In this document: piece by piece, positions 6,866-13,587 of the stretch
Numbering within the stretch: the stretch's first letter is position 1
Layout: each line of letters opens with the position of its first letter
Source: an uncultured Pirellula sp.
Lineage (GTDB): Bacteria > Planctomycetota > Planctomycetia > Pirellulales > Pirellulaceae
DNA length: 14,617 nt
Direction of reading: 5' to 3'
Assembly: GCA_903837255.1 (NCBI GenBank)
Contig: CAILTZ010000822.1
Span: 1-14,617, forward strand
Notes under the pieces: model-generated
Database searches by the model: none
Seen by the model: the letters and a program-made list of their open reading frames with translations, nothing else
Told to the model about the DNA's origin: nothing
Made by a program: the position numbers and the translations under genes

Positions 6866-7288
6866 TCAGTCCCAATCTTCTTCGTCGTCCTCTTCTTCTT
6901 CCTCATCGTCATCCCAATCGTCGTCTTCGTCGTCGAGCTCGTCATCCTCTTCTTCGTCCTCGTCCTCGTCTTCTTCGTCGTCTGCTTCGACTTCCTCCCA
7001 CTCGTCCTCTTCTACGTCATCCTCATCTTCGTCCTCATCCTCGTCATCTTCGAACTCCTCATCATCTTCCTCGTCCTCGAACTCGTCTTCGTCGTCGAGT
7101 TCGTCATCCTCATCTTCGTCCTCGAACTCCTCCTCGTCCTCTTCGAAATCGTCGTCATCGTCAGCCATGACGATCTGCGAGGAAGTGTCTAAAGAGTCCG
7201 AGTTGAGCCAATCGATGCCACGCGATGCGGCATTAGCGATTGCGCTCTTCTTGGTGATTGTCCTGTTGAAGGTGATGGTCTTTTTCAC
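6866..7288 (-). CDS. Extremely acidic Asp/Glu-rich protein with a basic N-terminus
   Basis: The product is 140 aa of no family I recognise. Residues 1-40 are ordinary and slightly basic (KKTITFNRTITKK, then SRGIDWLN). From M41 on, 86 of the last 100 residues are Asp or Glu; the other 14 are almost all hydrophobic or aromatic (F, W, L, V, with two Ala and the Met), and there is no Lys, Arg or His. Hydrophobics recur every 5-18 residues, for example at tail positions 8, 15, 24, 30, 39, 52, 57. There is no signal peptide or membrane helix. I chose GTG 7288 because AAAGGTG lies 5 nt upstream and codons 1-40 have the G/C-rich third positions of a real gene; ATG 7168 (100 aa, acidic part only) is the alternative and lacks a ribosome site. 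Nucleic-acid mimicry, cation binding or a histone/RNA-polymerase-associated role are possible, but none is shown. Confidence 0.75.
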   Translation of the reverse strand: MKKTITFNRTITKKSAIANAASRGIDWLNSDSLDTSSQIVMADDDDDFEEDEEEFEDEDEDDELDDEDEFEDEEDDEEFEDDEDEDEDEDDVEEDEWEEVEADDEEDEDEDEEEDDELDDEDDDWDDDEEEEEDDEEDWD

Positions 7289-7293
7289 GTGGG

Positions 7294-7300
7294 CACCTTT
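7294..7300 (-). promoter_or_regulatory. Ribosome binding site supporting the GTG start of the acidic protein
   Basis: The minus strand reads AAAGGTG with a 5-nt spacer to GTG 7288. No comparable site precedes the internal ATG at 7168. Confidence 0.6.
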
Positions 7301-7301
7301 G

Positions 7302-7319
7302 CTTCTTTCGCTTCTTTCG
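7302..7319. repeat. 9-bp tandem duplication in the acidic-gene leader
   Basis: CTTCTTTCG occurs at 7302-7310 and 7311-7319, directly upstream of the ribosome site. On the transcript it is a purine-rich (GAAAG)-type stretch. It is short and probably a slippage product. Confidence 0.5.
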
Positions 7320-7375
7320 AGGTTCGTGTTTAGTGGTTACTCGGGGTTTTGTCTGACGATTTTTTTACGTTCTGT

Positions 7376-7413
7376 CCACCCAGGCTTGCGATGGCCACCC
7401 AGGCTTGCGATGG
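7376..7413. repeat. Perfect 19-bp tandem duplication between scpB and the acidic-protein gene
   Basis: CCACCCAGGCTTGCGATGG occurs at 7376-7394 and immediately again at 7395-7413. It lies in the 253-bp spacer upstream of the acidic gene and downstream of scpB. Nothing coding is evident there. Identical copies imply a recent event or a maintained binding site. Confidence 0.9.
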
Positions 7414-7541
7414 ATCGGGGTCGAGCCGGTTGAACAGAAATTGTCGTTATCGATTCGTTGGGGCAATCTAGCCACCTACCCAAGGGACTTCAATATCCGA
7501 TTACAAAAAATTCGGCCGGAAAAAATTCCCTGTCGGGTCCA

Positions 7542-8171
7542 TTAGCTCTCAGACGGATCGTCGGTCAAAGCGTTCCGGATCCTGGATGCAATTTCTGACT
7601 CTGCCTGAAGAATCTTTTGGAAGCGTGGGAGATTATCGACCGATTCCAAGCCAAATACCCTCAAAAATGCCTTGGTTGTTTCATAAAGAAAGGGTCTTCC
7701 CAGGTCCTCGTCCCGCCCAGAAATCCTTACCAAATCTCGCTGAATCAACTGGCGCAGCACTTCGTCGCAGGCCACTCCGCGGATCGACTCGATCTCGGCC
7801 CGGACGACCGGTTGCCTATAAGCCACAATCGAGAGCGTTTCGAGCATCGCCGGAGAGAGAACCTGCTCGGCAGGGACCTGTTGGCCGCGTCTTATCCAAA
7901 GCGCAAATTGTTTACGGGTAAGCAGTTGCAGTCCGCCGGCGACCTCCTCGATGCGGTAGGCCCTGCCGTGCTGGTCGTAGCCTTGATTCAACGCAGCGAC
8001 GGCCGTCCGAACCGCCGTCGGATCAGGAAAACCCACCAAAATGGCCAGCTGACGCGTAGAAATCGGCTCGTTAACTACCATCAATAGGGCTTCAAGCAGA
8101 CGCAGACTCTGGGGATTGGCATGCGAGCCATCCTCCCTGCGAACCTCTTTACGCCGCTTCCACCAAGCCAC
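7542..8171 (-). CDS. scpB: Segregation and condensation protein B
   Basis: The product is 209 aa, normal for ScpB, the winged-helix dimer that binds the ScpA kleisin and SMC to load and compact chromosomes. Two winged-helix domains are visible: SLRLLEALLMVVNEPISTRQ to YRIEEVAGGLQLLTR, and LSPAMLETLSIVAYRQPVVRAEIE to LVRISGRDEDLGRPFLYETT, the second being the most conserved family block, including the GRPFLYETT segment. I chose GTG 8171, with AGGGG 7 nt upstream, giving MAWWKRRKEVRREDG. The frame continues to a TTG at 8255, but those 28 codons have no ribosome site and are not family-like. scpA is not adjacent. I see no convincing terminator downstream. Confidence 0.93.
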   Translation of the reverse strand: MAWWKRRKEVRREDGSHANPQSLRLLEALLMVVNEPISTRQLAILVGFPDPTAVRTAVAALNQGYDQHGRAYRIEEVAGGLQLLTRKQFALWIRRGQQVPAEQVLSPAMLETLSIVAYRQPVVRAEIESIRGVACDEVLRQLIQRDLVRISGRDEDLGRPFLYETTKAFLRVFGLESVDNLPRFQKILQAESEIASRIRNALTDDPSES

Positions 8172-8178
8172 CTTAGTA

Positions 8179-8183
8179 CCCCT
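8179..8183 (-). promoter_or_regulatory. Ribosome binding site deciding the scpB start
   Basis: The minus strand reads AGGGG with a 7-nt spacer to GTG 8171. This selects the 209-aa form over the longer TTG-initiated reading. Confidence 0.65.
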
Positions 8184-8318
8184 AGAAATGCCCTTTGTTG
8201 TCCCCAATCCTCTCCGATCTGTCCTACAATAACGAATCCCAAGGGCTTGAACCAAGCCAGGAATGGCTTTTAGCCCGTCGATCTTCGCCCGTGATCTTCG
8301 ATCTTTCCCACCATTGTT

Positions 8319-9080
8319 ATGAGCTTAGCAAGCCTTTCAACGACGAACCCCTCGGCCAGCAATGGCTCGGCCAGCGCTTTGACGCGTCCAGGCAAGACGC
8401 AAAAAAACAAGTCCCGCCGAGCCAGCTTTTTTTGGATTATCCTAGGACTCTTAGGTTTGCTGCTGTATCTGTCGCTGTTTTGCAGGACATCAGGGAAAGA
8501 ATTTTCACCGACGACTTTCCAAACGCGAGATTTCTATCTCTACCGTATCCCGGGTACCAATATTCAGTTGCTCCCCAATTACGTGGGAAACGCCACTAGC
8601 ATGAACTGTGCACCGGAAATCCTAGGGAACTTGAAAACTCTTTCCCAGCCTCCCCTCTGGCACCCCCTTGAGTCCAATGCCTTAGGAGGCGACTCGTTCC
8701 CGGCGAGTCTGCTGACCTCGGCCATCACTCGCCGGGACTCGGAATGGGATTTCTATTGGGGGATTTGGTCACAGAAGCACACGGCCCGAGCCGCGATCCT
8801 GTGGCCTATGATCCAGTCGATGGCTATGGCTGACCTGTACCACGATATCCCCGAGACGCTTCGATTTGCCGAAGGTTTCCAAGGGGCCGACGGAGAGTTT
8901 CCATCGGCTCTGCTTGCCGAGATCCACAGGCTCATGCAGCATCGCAAGGCACTCTATGAGTCTTCAAGCGGCAGGCCCACGGGCAAGAGTGCTCAGATCG
9001 AGGGGATCCCGGAGTGGTCGGACGTTCAGCGATGGCTTGATGCCAACCCGCTCTTAAGTCCCTCGCATGAGAAACTCTAG
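8319..9080 (+). CDS. Single-pass membrane-anchored protein of unknown function
   Basis: The product is 253 aa of no family I recognise. Residues 1-35 are Ser/Thr/Lys/Arg-rich and cytoplasmic by the positive-inside rule (KTQKNKSRR). A single helix follows at about 36-54 (SFFWIILGLLGLLLYLSLF). The remaining 200 residues are soluble and probably outside the inner membrane. They include FYLYRIPGTNIQLLPNY, two WDFYWGIW-type aromatic clusters and a helical Asp/Glu-containing C-terminus. ATG 8319 has no clear Shine-Dalgarno site, so a leaderless or downstream start is possible. It is divergent from scpB with a 147-bp spacer. Its last 27 bp overlap the end of the convergent cytochrome gene. The ORF length and a coherent topology support a real gene. 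Confidence 0.7.
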   Translation: MSLASLSTTNPSASNGSASALTRPGKTQKNKSRRASFFWIILGLLGLLLYLSLFCRTSGKEFSPTTFQTRDFYLYRIPGTNIQLLPNYVGNATSMNCAPEILGNLKTLSQPPLWHPLESNALGGDSFPASLLTSAITRRDSEWDFYWGIWSQKHTARAAILWPMIQSMAMADLYHDIPETLRFAEGFQGADGEFPSALLAEIHRLMQHRKALYESSSGRPTGKSAQIEGIPEWSDVQRWLDANPLLSPSHEKL

Positions 9081-11540
9081 CAGATCGCGAACCTCAGTAT
9101 CGCTCATCGAATCGAGCAATCCCGCCGGCATCAGCGAGGAGCGGAGCTCTTTGCGGTTCTCGATGTCTGTTTTTTGGAAGGTTACCTCTTGGCCGAAGTT
9201 GTTGCGATAAACCTCGTTGCTCGAAGACCTAAGCAGAATCCCTGTGAATTCGGAACCGTCGGCCAACTGCAAAAGGGTCGTGTAGAACTGCGGTGCGACA
9301 TCTTGATTGGGTTCGAGGATCGAGGCGAGAATCTCCTTGCGACTCCCCTGCTTGGAAATCAAACTCAGATCCGGCCCGACAACATTGCCCCGACCCTCGT
9401 AGCGATGGCACTGAGAGCAAGCGGCCCCGGCGACATGGAAAAAGATCCGTCGTCCAGCCTGAGCATCGGCTTTGCCATCGAGCGCATCGAGTCGGCTGAG
9501 CCACTCGAGCAGACTTCTTTTTTCCTGGGTCGCTGGGTTGGCGATTGGGTTTTCAACCCAGCCGCTTTGGCGTGATACTCGTTGCGCCTCTTTGGCAATC
9601 GATCCGTTTTGGCTCTCTGAGAGACGCACGACGAAGCTTTTGGTGTCCGGGTCGTTTGCACCGATAAGGCCGGCTAGAGCATCGAGTCTGACGGATTCGA
9701 CCAATGTGTCGTCCTGGGCGATGCGAACCAAAAGCTTATGCGATCCATCGTCCTTACGCATCGCAAGGGTACGGACCACTTCGCGAGTCAAATCCAGATC
9801 CTTTCGATCTAGCAAACTTTCGAGTGTATCGATACCAAGCCCTTCGTGAAGGATAGGTGCCAGTCGCAGTGCATAAGCGGCGATATGGGCTGGAGTCTTG
9901 GGATTGGTAATTCGATCGATGAGCATTTTCGCATCGGTGACGCCTTCGGCTGGCTTGCCGTTGAGCGTATTGATTGTCGCCAATACCGCTTCGAACAATC
10001 GGTACTCGAGTTTGGGATCTTCAAGCATCGACTGGACCTCTGGCAGGTAATCCTTCCATAGCGAGTCGGCGATCCATCGCAAGGCTTCAAAGCGGATTTC
10101 GGGATCCGTATCAGGCCACATCATTTGCACCCAGCGTGGGTCGTCTAAATTTTCCTTGCGCATGGCCGCAAATGCAGCTGCTCGACGACTCGGCGAGAGC
10201 GATTGCCAATCGGCCCGGGTCCATCCCTTGGCGAGCCTGCTAAGCGCGCTCTGAGCGGCATCCGCGAGATACTTGTCGGCTCCCTCCATCCATCCGAACA
10301 AAGCCTCCTGGGAAATCTCCGAGTCGCCGAGTCCATTGCCCGATCGCAATCGCTCGGCAAGCTTGGCCTCGGGCGTTGTGCTCTGGACTTCTCGGTCGAG
10401 CCAAACGGCTTGGTCGGGATCGATCTGCAGTTTCCAGAGTCTACCCAGACCGTGGAGTTCGTAGGAGGGAGAGACCCAATCGACAAAGTAGTATTCGCGA
10501 TCGTTCTTTCGGACCATTCCTGTGGGTCTAAACATGTCGCTGCCCCGAAGCAGTTCGATGCGTTGGGCCTGCAACGTGGCTCCCTGCCAGTGCAAAGGAT
10601 AGTAGTCGATGCAGTGGTTGCTCCAGGATGGGACCATGACGCCGGAACCTAAGCCGACCACGGCGCAGGGGCCTTCGCCGCTAGAATGGATCATGCCCAG
10701 TGTGCCTCGAAGCTCTCCGTTCCAACAAACAAAAGGGTGCACCGGAGCACTTCCATAGACATACTGAAATCCGTAATCGCCACCCTCGACCACATGCAAT
10801 AGCCTGCAGGGGGGTCTGCTACCAGGATCGTTTTCCGCAGCGAACAAGACTCCGTCGCCACGCATCCATAGTCCAAAAGGATTCCAAAAGCCTTTGGCGA
10901 TGCGCCGAAGGTTTTTACCTTCTTTGGTGCAGTGGAACACGCCTCCCTCGCCTCGACCGCCCAGTGTCTTTCCGTCGGTTCCCCGCAGCGTCCAGTCTTT
11001 GCCGAAATTCTCCCCAAGCGAAAAGATCAGCCCGCCATCGGTATGCCAAGTCATCCCGCTGAGCCCATTGTGCGGATAGTCGGCCAAGGTATCTAGATTT
11101 GCGATGAGCTCCTCGGTATCCCCGGTCCCATCGTTGTCGGAATCCTTAATGCGCAGGATCCGATCTCGCTGGGCGACGTAGAGCCATCCATCAGGACCAG
11201 ACAATAATTGCATGGTGGTCTTGGTCTTGTTGTAAAAGACCTTTCGATTCTTGCCCTGTGGATCAAAGACCAAGATCTCGTCGCTCTGAGGACCTTGGTA
11301 GTTGGCGGGCCTGAAGTGCGTGTGGCAAGCGACCACCCAGAGGTTGCCCTGCGGATCCAGATCGATCCCCGTCGGGGTGACTAAGTCCGGGTGCTGTGCC
11401 AATAGGGATACTTGCACTCCGGGTTGAAGTGTTTTGACGTTCGGTGCCGTTTTGTCGGTGTCTTGAGCATTGGCCGTAGCAAGTTTCAGGACGCAAAAGA
11501 GGATTGCCAACCAGGCGATCCGATGCAACATAGGATTCAT
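9054..11540 (-). CDS. PVC-type c-heme protein: beta-propeller dehydrogenase domain, HEAT-like repeats, cytochrome c domain
   Basis: The product is 828 aa. Residues 1-24 are a Sec signal peptide (LHRIAWLAILFCVLKLA, ANA cleavage), so it acts in the periplasm. About 30-395 is a propeller of the membrane-bound/sorbosone-dehydrogenase-like type: TPTGIDLDPQGNLWVVACH, GPDGWLYVAQRDRILRIKDSD, HNGLSGMTWHTDGGLIFSLG, WNPFGLWMRGDGVLFAAEND, FRPTGMV and YYFVDWVSPSY. About 410-690 are short alpha-helical HEAT-like repeats. The C-terminal domain is a planctomycete heme-binding module: CSQCH at 708-712 (bases 9405-9419), VVGPDL, ILEPNQDVAPQF, and M804 in SSLMP as likely distal ligand. The substrate is unknown; the family is often linked to sugar or alcohol oxidation. 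I chose ATG 11540 because the signal peptide starts there; the 33 codons upstream have no family character, and ATG 11531 is possible. No ribosome site is obvious. Confidence 0.9.
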   Translation of the reverse strand: MNPMLHRIAWLAILFCVLKLATANAQDTDKTAPNVKTLQPGVQVSLLAQHPDLVTPTGIDLDPQGNLWVVACHTHFRPANYQGPQSDEILVFDPQGKNRKVFYNKTKTTMQLLSGPDGWLYVAQRDRILRIKDSDNDGTGDTEELIANLDTLADYPHNGLSGMTWHTDGGLIFSLGENFGKDWTLRGTDGKTLGGRGEGGVFHCTKEGKNLRRIAKGFWNPFGLWMRGDGVLFAAENDPGSRPPCRLLHVVEGGDYGFQYVYGSAPVHPFVCWNGELRGTLGMIHSSGEGPCAVVGLGSGVMVPSWSNHCIDYYPLHWQGATLQAQRIELLRGSDMFRPTGMVRKNDREYYFVDWVSPSYELHGLGRLWKLQIDPDQAVWLDREVQSTTPEAKLAERLRSGNGLGDSEISQEALFGWMEGADKYLADAAQSALSRLAKGWTRADWQSLSPSRRAAAFAAMRKENLDDPRWVQMMWPDTDPEIRFEALRWIADSLWKDYLPEVQSMLEDPKLEYRLFEAVLATINTLNGKPAEGVTDAKMLIDRITNPKTPAHIAAYALRLAPILHEGLGIDTLESLLDRKDLDLTREVVRTLAMRKDDGSHKLLVRIAQDDTLVESVRLDALAGLIGANDPDTKSFVVRLSESQNGSIAKEAQRVSRQSGWVENPIANPATQEKRSLLEWLSRLDALDGKADAQAGRRIFFHVAGAACSQCHRYEGRGNVVGPDLSLISKQGSRKEILASILEPNQDVAPQFYTTLLQLADGSEFTGILLRSSSNEVYRNNFGQEVTFQKTDIENRKELRSSLMPAGLLDSMSDTEVRDLLEFLMRGT

Positions 11541-11631
11541 AGTCAAGGATGGATTAGGACAGCGACGAATGAGCGGATTGTTCAACGACGAGCCATGAGT
11601 ATAGCCAATATGGATAGCCGATATGGAACTA

Positions 11632-11672
11632 CAAAACAAAAAAGCACTGCTTGGATTTTCAAGCAGTGCTTT
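11632..11672 (-). terminator. Intrinsic terminator after the DUF1559 gene
   Basis: A perfect 13-bp stem (11641-11653 with 11660-11672) has a 6-nt loop. On the minus strand it is followed by TTTGTTTTG. It sits 41 nt past the stop at 11714 and insulates the cytochrome gene downstream. The plus direction has a weaker tail (GTCGTTTT) and no gene to serve. Confidence 0.9.
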
Positions 11673-11713
11673 GTCGTTTTAAACGGGTTCGTCTAGTACC
11701 AGAGAGTTCGAGA

Positions 11714-12799
11714 CTACTCTGGCATCCCAGCGACATAGCCTTCGGCCATCCCGCCAAGGGCTCGATAGACGGCAAGGTCAATCGTGTTGGAGATGAAGCG
11801 GACGCTGCCATCGGCTGCGGCAAAGTTCGCGCCCACGGCGTGGTCGCTCATGAAACCATAGTTGTTTGACCAGTCTTGGTAGCAGTTTTCAAGTCCCTTA
11901 CGAAGTGTTACGCCAGCGGCAGCCGAGCAGACCGGTGGGTTGTTCAGGGGGATCGCAACCGTCGCGACGCTGCCGTTGAACCAGAACCACCAGTTGTGAT
12001 CCGTGAATGAACCGACCGACTCGCCGATCATAAAGGTATTGCTAAGACCATCTTTGATCGCTGCGACTTGGGTGTTGCAAGCCACACCGAATTGATTGGT
12101 CAAAGGTGTCGGGGCTTGTCCCAAATAACCAGCAAATAAAATTCCATTGCCGTTGCCGATGCCATTGCCGTTGTTCTTGAAATACGGGTCAGAGCCAAAA
12201 TAGGTGTCACCGACAGTTCTAAAGTTTCCCCATGCCCAGTTCGAACCCGCTACACCTTTGTAGCTTGTCACCGCATATTGCTGGCCGCTCGAAGTCCTCT
12301 GGCCTCGCATCGGCAGAACCGTTGGAGTGGTGTCGCTGGGGCATCGGTAGAGGTTGATGCGTTGTTGGGCAACCCAAGTGTTCGAGCCCTGCGTAGGGGA
12401 TGTAGCTCCCCCCGCATTTTCTGGATCGTTGGTTACATCGGCCAGAGGATTGATGGCTCGGAACAAGGTCTCTTGTTCGATGTACGGTAGAAGGTTGCTC
12501 ATCCAAGACACCTGAATCGGTGAGTTCGCAGCCAGTGCAGGTTGAGGATCTGTAACGATATCTCGGGAGTTGGATGCCTGACCGACACTTCCAGGGAACT
12601 GCTTGCGAGCCGATTCATGGTTGATGCAACCCATAGCGATCTGGCGAATGTTGTTTCCGCAAGACATCCGGCGAGCGGCCTCTCGGGCAGCCTGAACCGC
12701 AGGCAGCAAAAGCCCGACCAGTACACCGATAATGGCGATAACCACCAGTAACTCCACGAGCGTAAAGCCCCCGTGTTGCTTCATAATCTTCTTGTTCAT
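11714..12799 (-). CDS. DUF1559 prepilin-like protein
   Basis: The product is 361 aa, typical of the large planctomycete DUF1559 family. The N-terminus is a type IV pilin/type II secretion signal: KKIMKQHG followed by GFTLVELLVVIAIIGVLVGL, with cleavage expected between G11 and F12 and the conserved Glu at +5 of the mature protein. The helix continues through LLPAVQAAREAARRMSC. The rest is a Gly/Asn-rich globular part. Near the end HAVGANFAAADGSVRFI shows the H-X9-DG motif exactly. The family is thought to be exported or assembled like pseudopilins and occurs in many copies per genome; individual roles are unknown. ATG 12799 has GGGAAAG upstream at a loose distance. The gene is monocistronic with its own terminator. 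Confidence 0.95.
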   Translation of the reverse strand: MNKKIMKQHGGFTLVELLVVIAIIGVLVGLLLPAVQAAREAARRMSCGNNIRQIAMGCINHESARKQFPGSVGQASNSRDIVTDPQPALAANSPIQVSWMSNLLPYIEQETLFRAINPLADVTNDPENAGGATSPTQGSNTWVAQQRINLYRCPSDTTPTVLPMRGQRTSSGQQYAVTSYKGVAGSNWAWGNFRTVGDTYFGSDPYFKNNGNGIGNGNGILFAGYLGQAPTPLTNQFGVACNTQVAAIKDGLSNTFMIGESVGSFTDHNWWFWFNGSVATVAIPLNNPPVCSAAAGVTLRKGLENCYQDWSNNYGFMSDHAVGANFAAADGSVRFISNTIDLAVYRALGGMAEGYVAGMPE

Positions 12800-13077
12800 A
12801 TGCGTCTTTCCCGGAATGAAAATATTGGGTTGATAGGTTTATGAAGCTCAGGTACGCAAGGACGAAAAACGTTCAACCACGAAAATTCTCGGGTCTGAAA
12901 TGGCTTGAGTGCAAGAGTGGCTAGAAAAGCTTGGATGCCAAAAAAGTCGAACCAACCCTGTTAATGGTACGGATCGCATTGGGAATGTCAAGGAAAACCT
13001 TGCATTTCCCTTCGTTGGACAGTTTGGATCGCCACGGCAATTCCTGTCCGACACTTTGATTTTCGCAAACTTTACAC
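12800..13077. other. Divergent intergenic region between DUF1559 and arsR-like genes
   Basis: Most of the 372-bp spacer upstream of the arsR promoter shows no gene. The two short frames here (12848-13105 minus, 12909-13136 plus) have no ribosome site and no family-like sequence. It holds the hairpin at 12981-13010 and a spaced inverted repeat GGACAG (13017-13022) with CTGTCC (13044-13049). Its DUF1559 side is A/T-rich and probably contains that gene's promoter, but no -35/-10 pair is convincing. Confidence 0.5.
12981..13010. repeat. Inverted repeat with AAAA loop in the intergenic region
   Basis: GGGAATGTCAAGG (12981-12993) and CCTTGCATTTCCC (12998-13010) pair at 10 of 13 positions: 5 bp, a symmetric 3-nt internal loop, 5 bp. 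The loop is 4 nt. No T-run follows in either direction, so it is not a standard terminator. It could be an operator for a dimeric regulator or an RNA hairpin in a leader. Confidence 0.45.
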
Positions 13078-13105
13078 TTGACGGTTCCATCAACTGTCCT
13101 ATCAT
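13078..13105 (+). promoter_or_regulatory. Sigma70-type promoter of the arsR-like operon
   Basis: TTGACG (13078-13083) and TATCAT (13100-13105) are separated by 16 bp. Each hexamer matches the consensus at five of six positions. Expected start is about 13111-13113, giving a leader of roughly 60 nt to ATG 13172. It is the best promoter match in the window. Confidence 0.7.
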
Positions 13106-13132
13106 TCGATCAGTCGGTCAAGTGATTGAATG
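13103..13132 (+). promoter_or_regulatory. Candidate ArsR-family operator
   Basis: CATTCGATCA (13103-13112) and TGATTGAATG (13123-13132) form an inverted repeat with 10-bp arms, 9 of 10 paired, and a 10-bp spacer. It covers the end of the -10 box and the expected start site, where a bound repressor would block initiation. The TGA/TTGAA half-site character resembles SmtB/ArsR operators, although classic ones are more tightly spaced (12-2-12). Autoregulation by the adjacent ArsR is the inference. Confidence 0.55.
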
Positions 13133-13171
13133 TTGACGGTTCGGGTTTGGTTTTTTGTGGGCAGGTGTCCG

Positions 13172-13585
13172 ATGGATGAAAAGCCAGGGTTCGATGAGCA
13201 TGAGGAGCGCGACTGCTGGGCAGAGCCGCATTCTCATGCCTTGGGGGCCTTGCCGCTGATCGACCAGGAGACTTGTAAAAGATCCGCAGCGATCTTTCGC
13301 GCGTTGGGGGATGCCAGCCGTTTGCAACTGTTGGCTTTGCTTGCCAAACGCGAAATGTGCGTCACGGAGCTGACCGAGCAGCTGTCGGATAACCTTCCGG
13401 CGATTTCCCAGCGGCTCAAGCTCTTGCGGGCCGAGCGATTGGTTCGAACCCGGCGGCAGGGCAAGCACATTTATTACTCGCTTGCTGACAATCACATCGC
13501 TTTGTTGATCGAGAATGGGCTGGCTCATGGGAGTCAGACCGAATGCGACTTTTGTCCACCTTTGGAAGAACCTGGAGAAGCTTGA
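13172..13585 (+). CDS. ArsR/SmtB-family metal-responsive repressor
   Basis: The product is 137 aa, with a winged helix-turn-helix: IFRALGDASRLQLLALLAKR (41-60), CVTELTEQLSDNLPAISQRL (63-82, recognition helix 75-88), and the wing TRRQGKHIYYSL (93-104). The C-terminal helix holds D106-x-H108-x10-H119, three of the four residues of the CzrA/SmtB alpha5 zinc site; the fourth place (122) is Gln, with E124 nearby. C63 lies in the alpha3 region used by CadC/ArsR sensors, and C35, C125 and C128 add possible ligands. The N-terminus (HEERDCWAEPHSH) is also metal-ligand-rich. This favours a Zn, Co or Ni sensor over arsenic. I chose ATG 13172 with AGGTG 4 nt upstream; the upstream in-frame ATG at 13130 falls inside the candidate operator. 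The His-rich gene follows after 2 nt. Confidence 0.9.
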   Translation: MDEKPGFDEHEERDCWAEPHSHALGALPLIDQETCKRSAAIFRALGDASRLQLLALLAKREMCVTELTEQLSDNLPAISQRLKLLRAERLVRTRRQGKHIYYSLADNHIALLIENGLAHGSQTECDFCPPLEEPGEA

Positions 13586-13587
13586 AG

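Noticed and set aside
6852..7433. Plus-strand 193-aa frame with a long poly-serine tract
   Set aside because: It is the complement of the GAN-codon tract of the acidic protein; only the minus strand has a ribosome site and terminator.
7503..7535. CGGCCG flanked by A/T runs downstream of scpB considered as a terminator
   Set aside because: The palindrome is only 6 bp with no room for a loop, so no stable hairpin forms.
8172..8255. Longer scpB with a TTG start at 8255
   Set aside because: The extra 28 codons lack a ribosome site and family character, whereas GTG 8171 has AGGGG at 7 nt.
11541..11639. 33-codon N-terminal extension of the c-heme protein
   Set aside because: It would bury the signal peptide inside the protein; the signal starts cleanly at ATG 11540.
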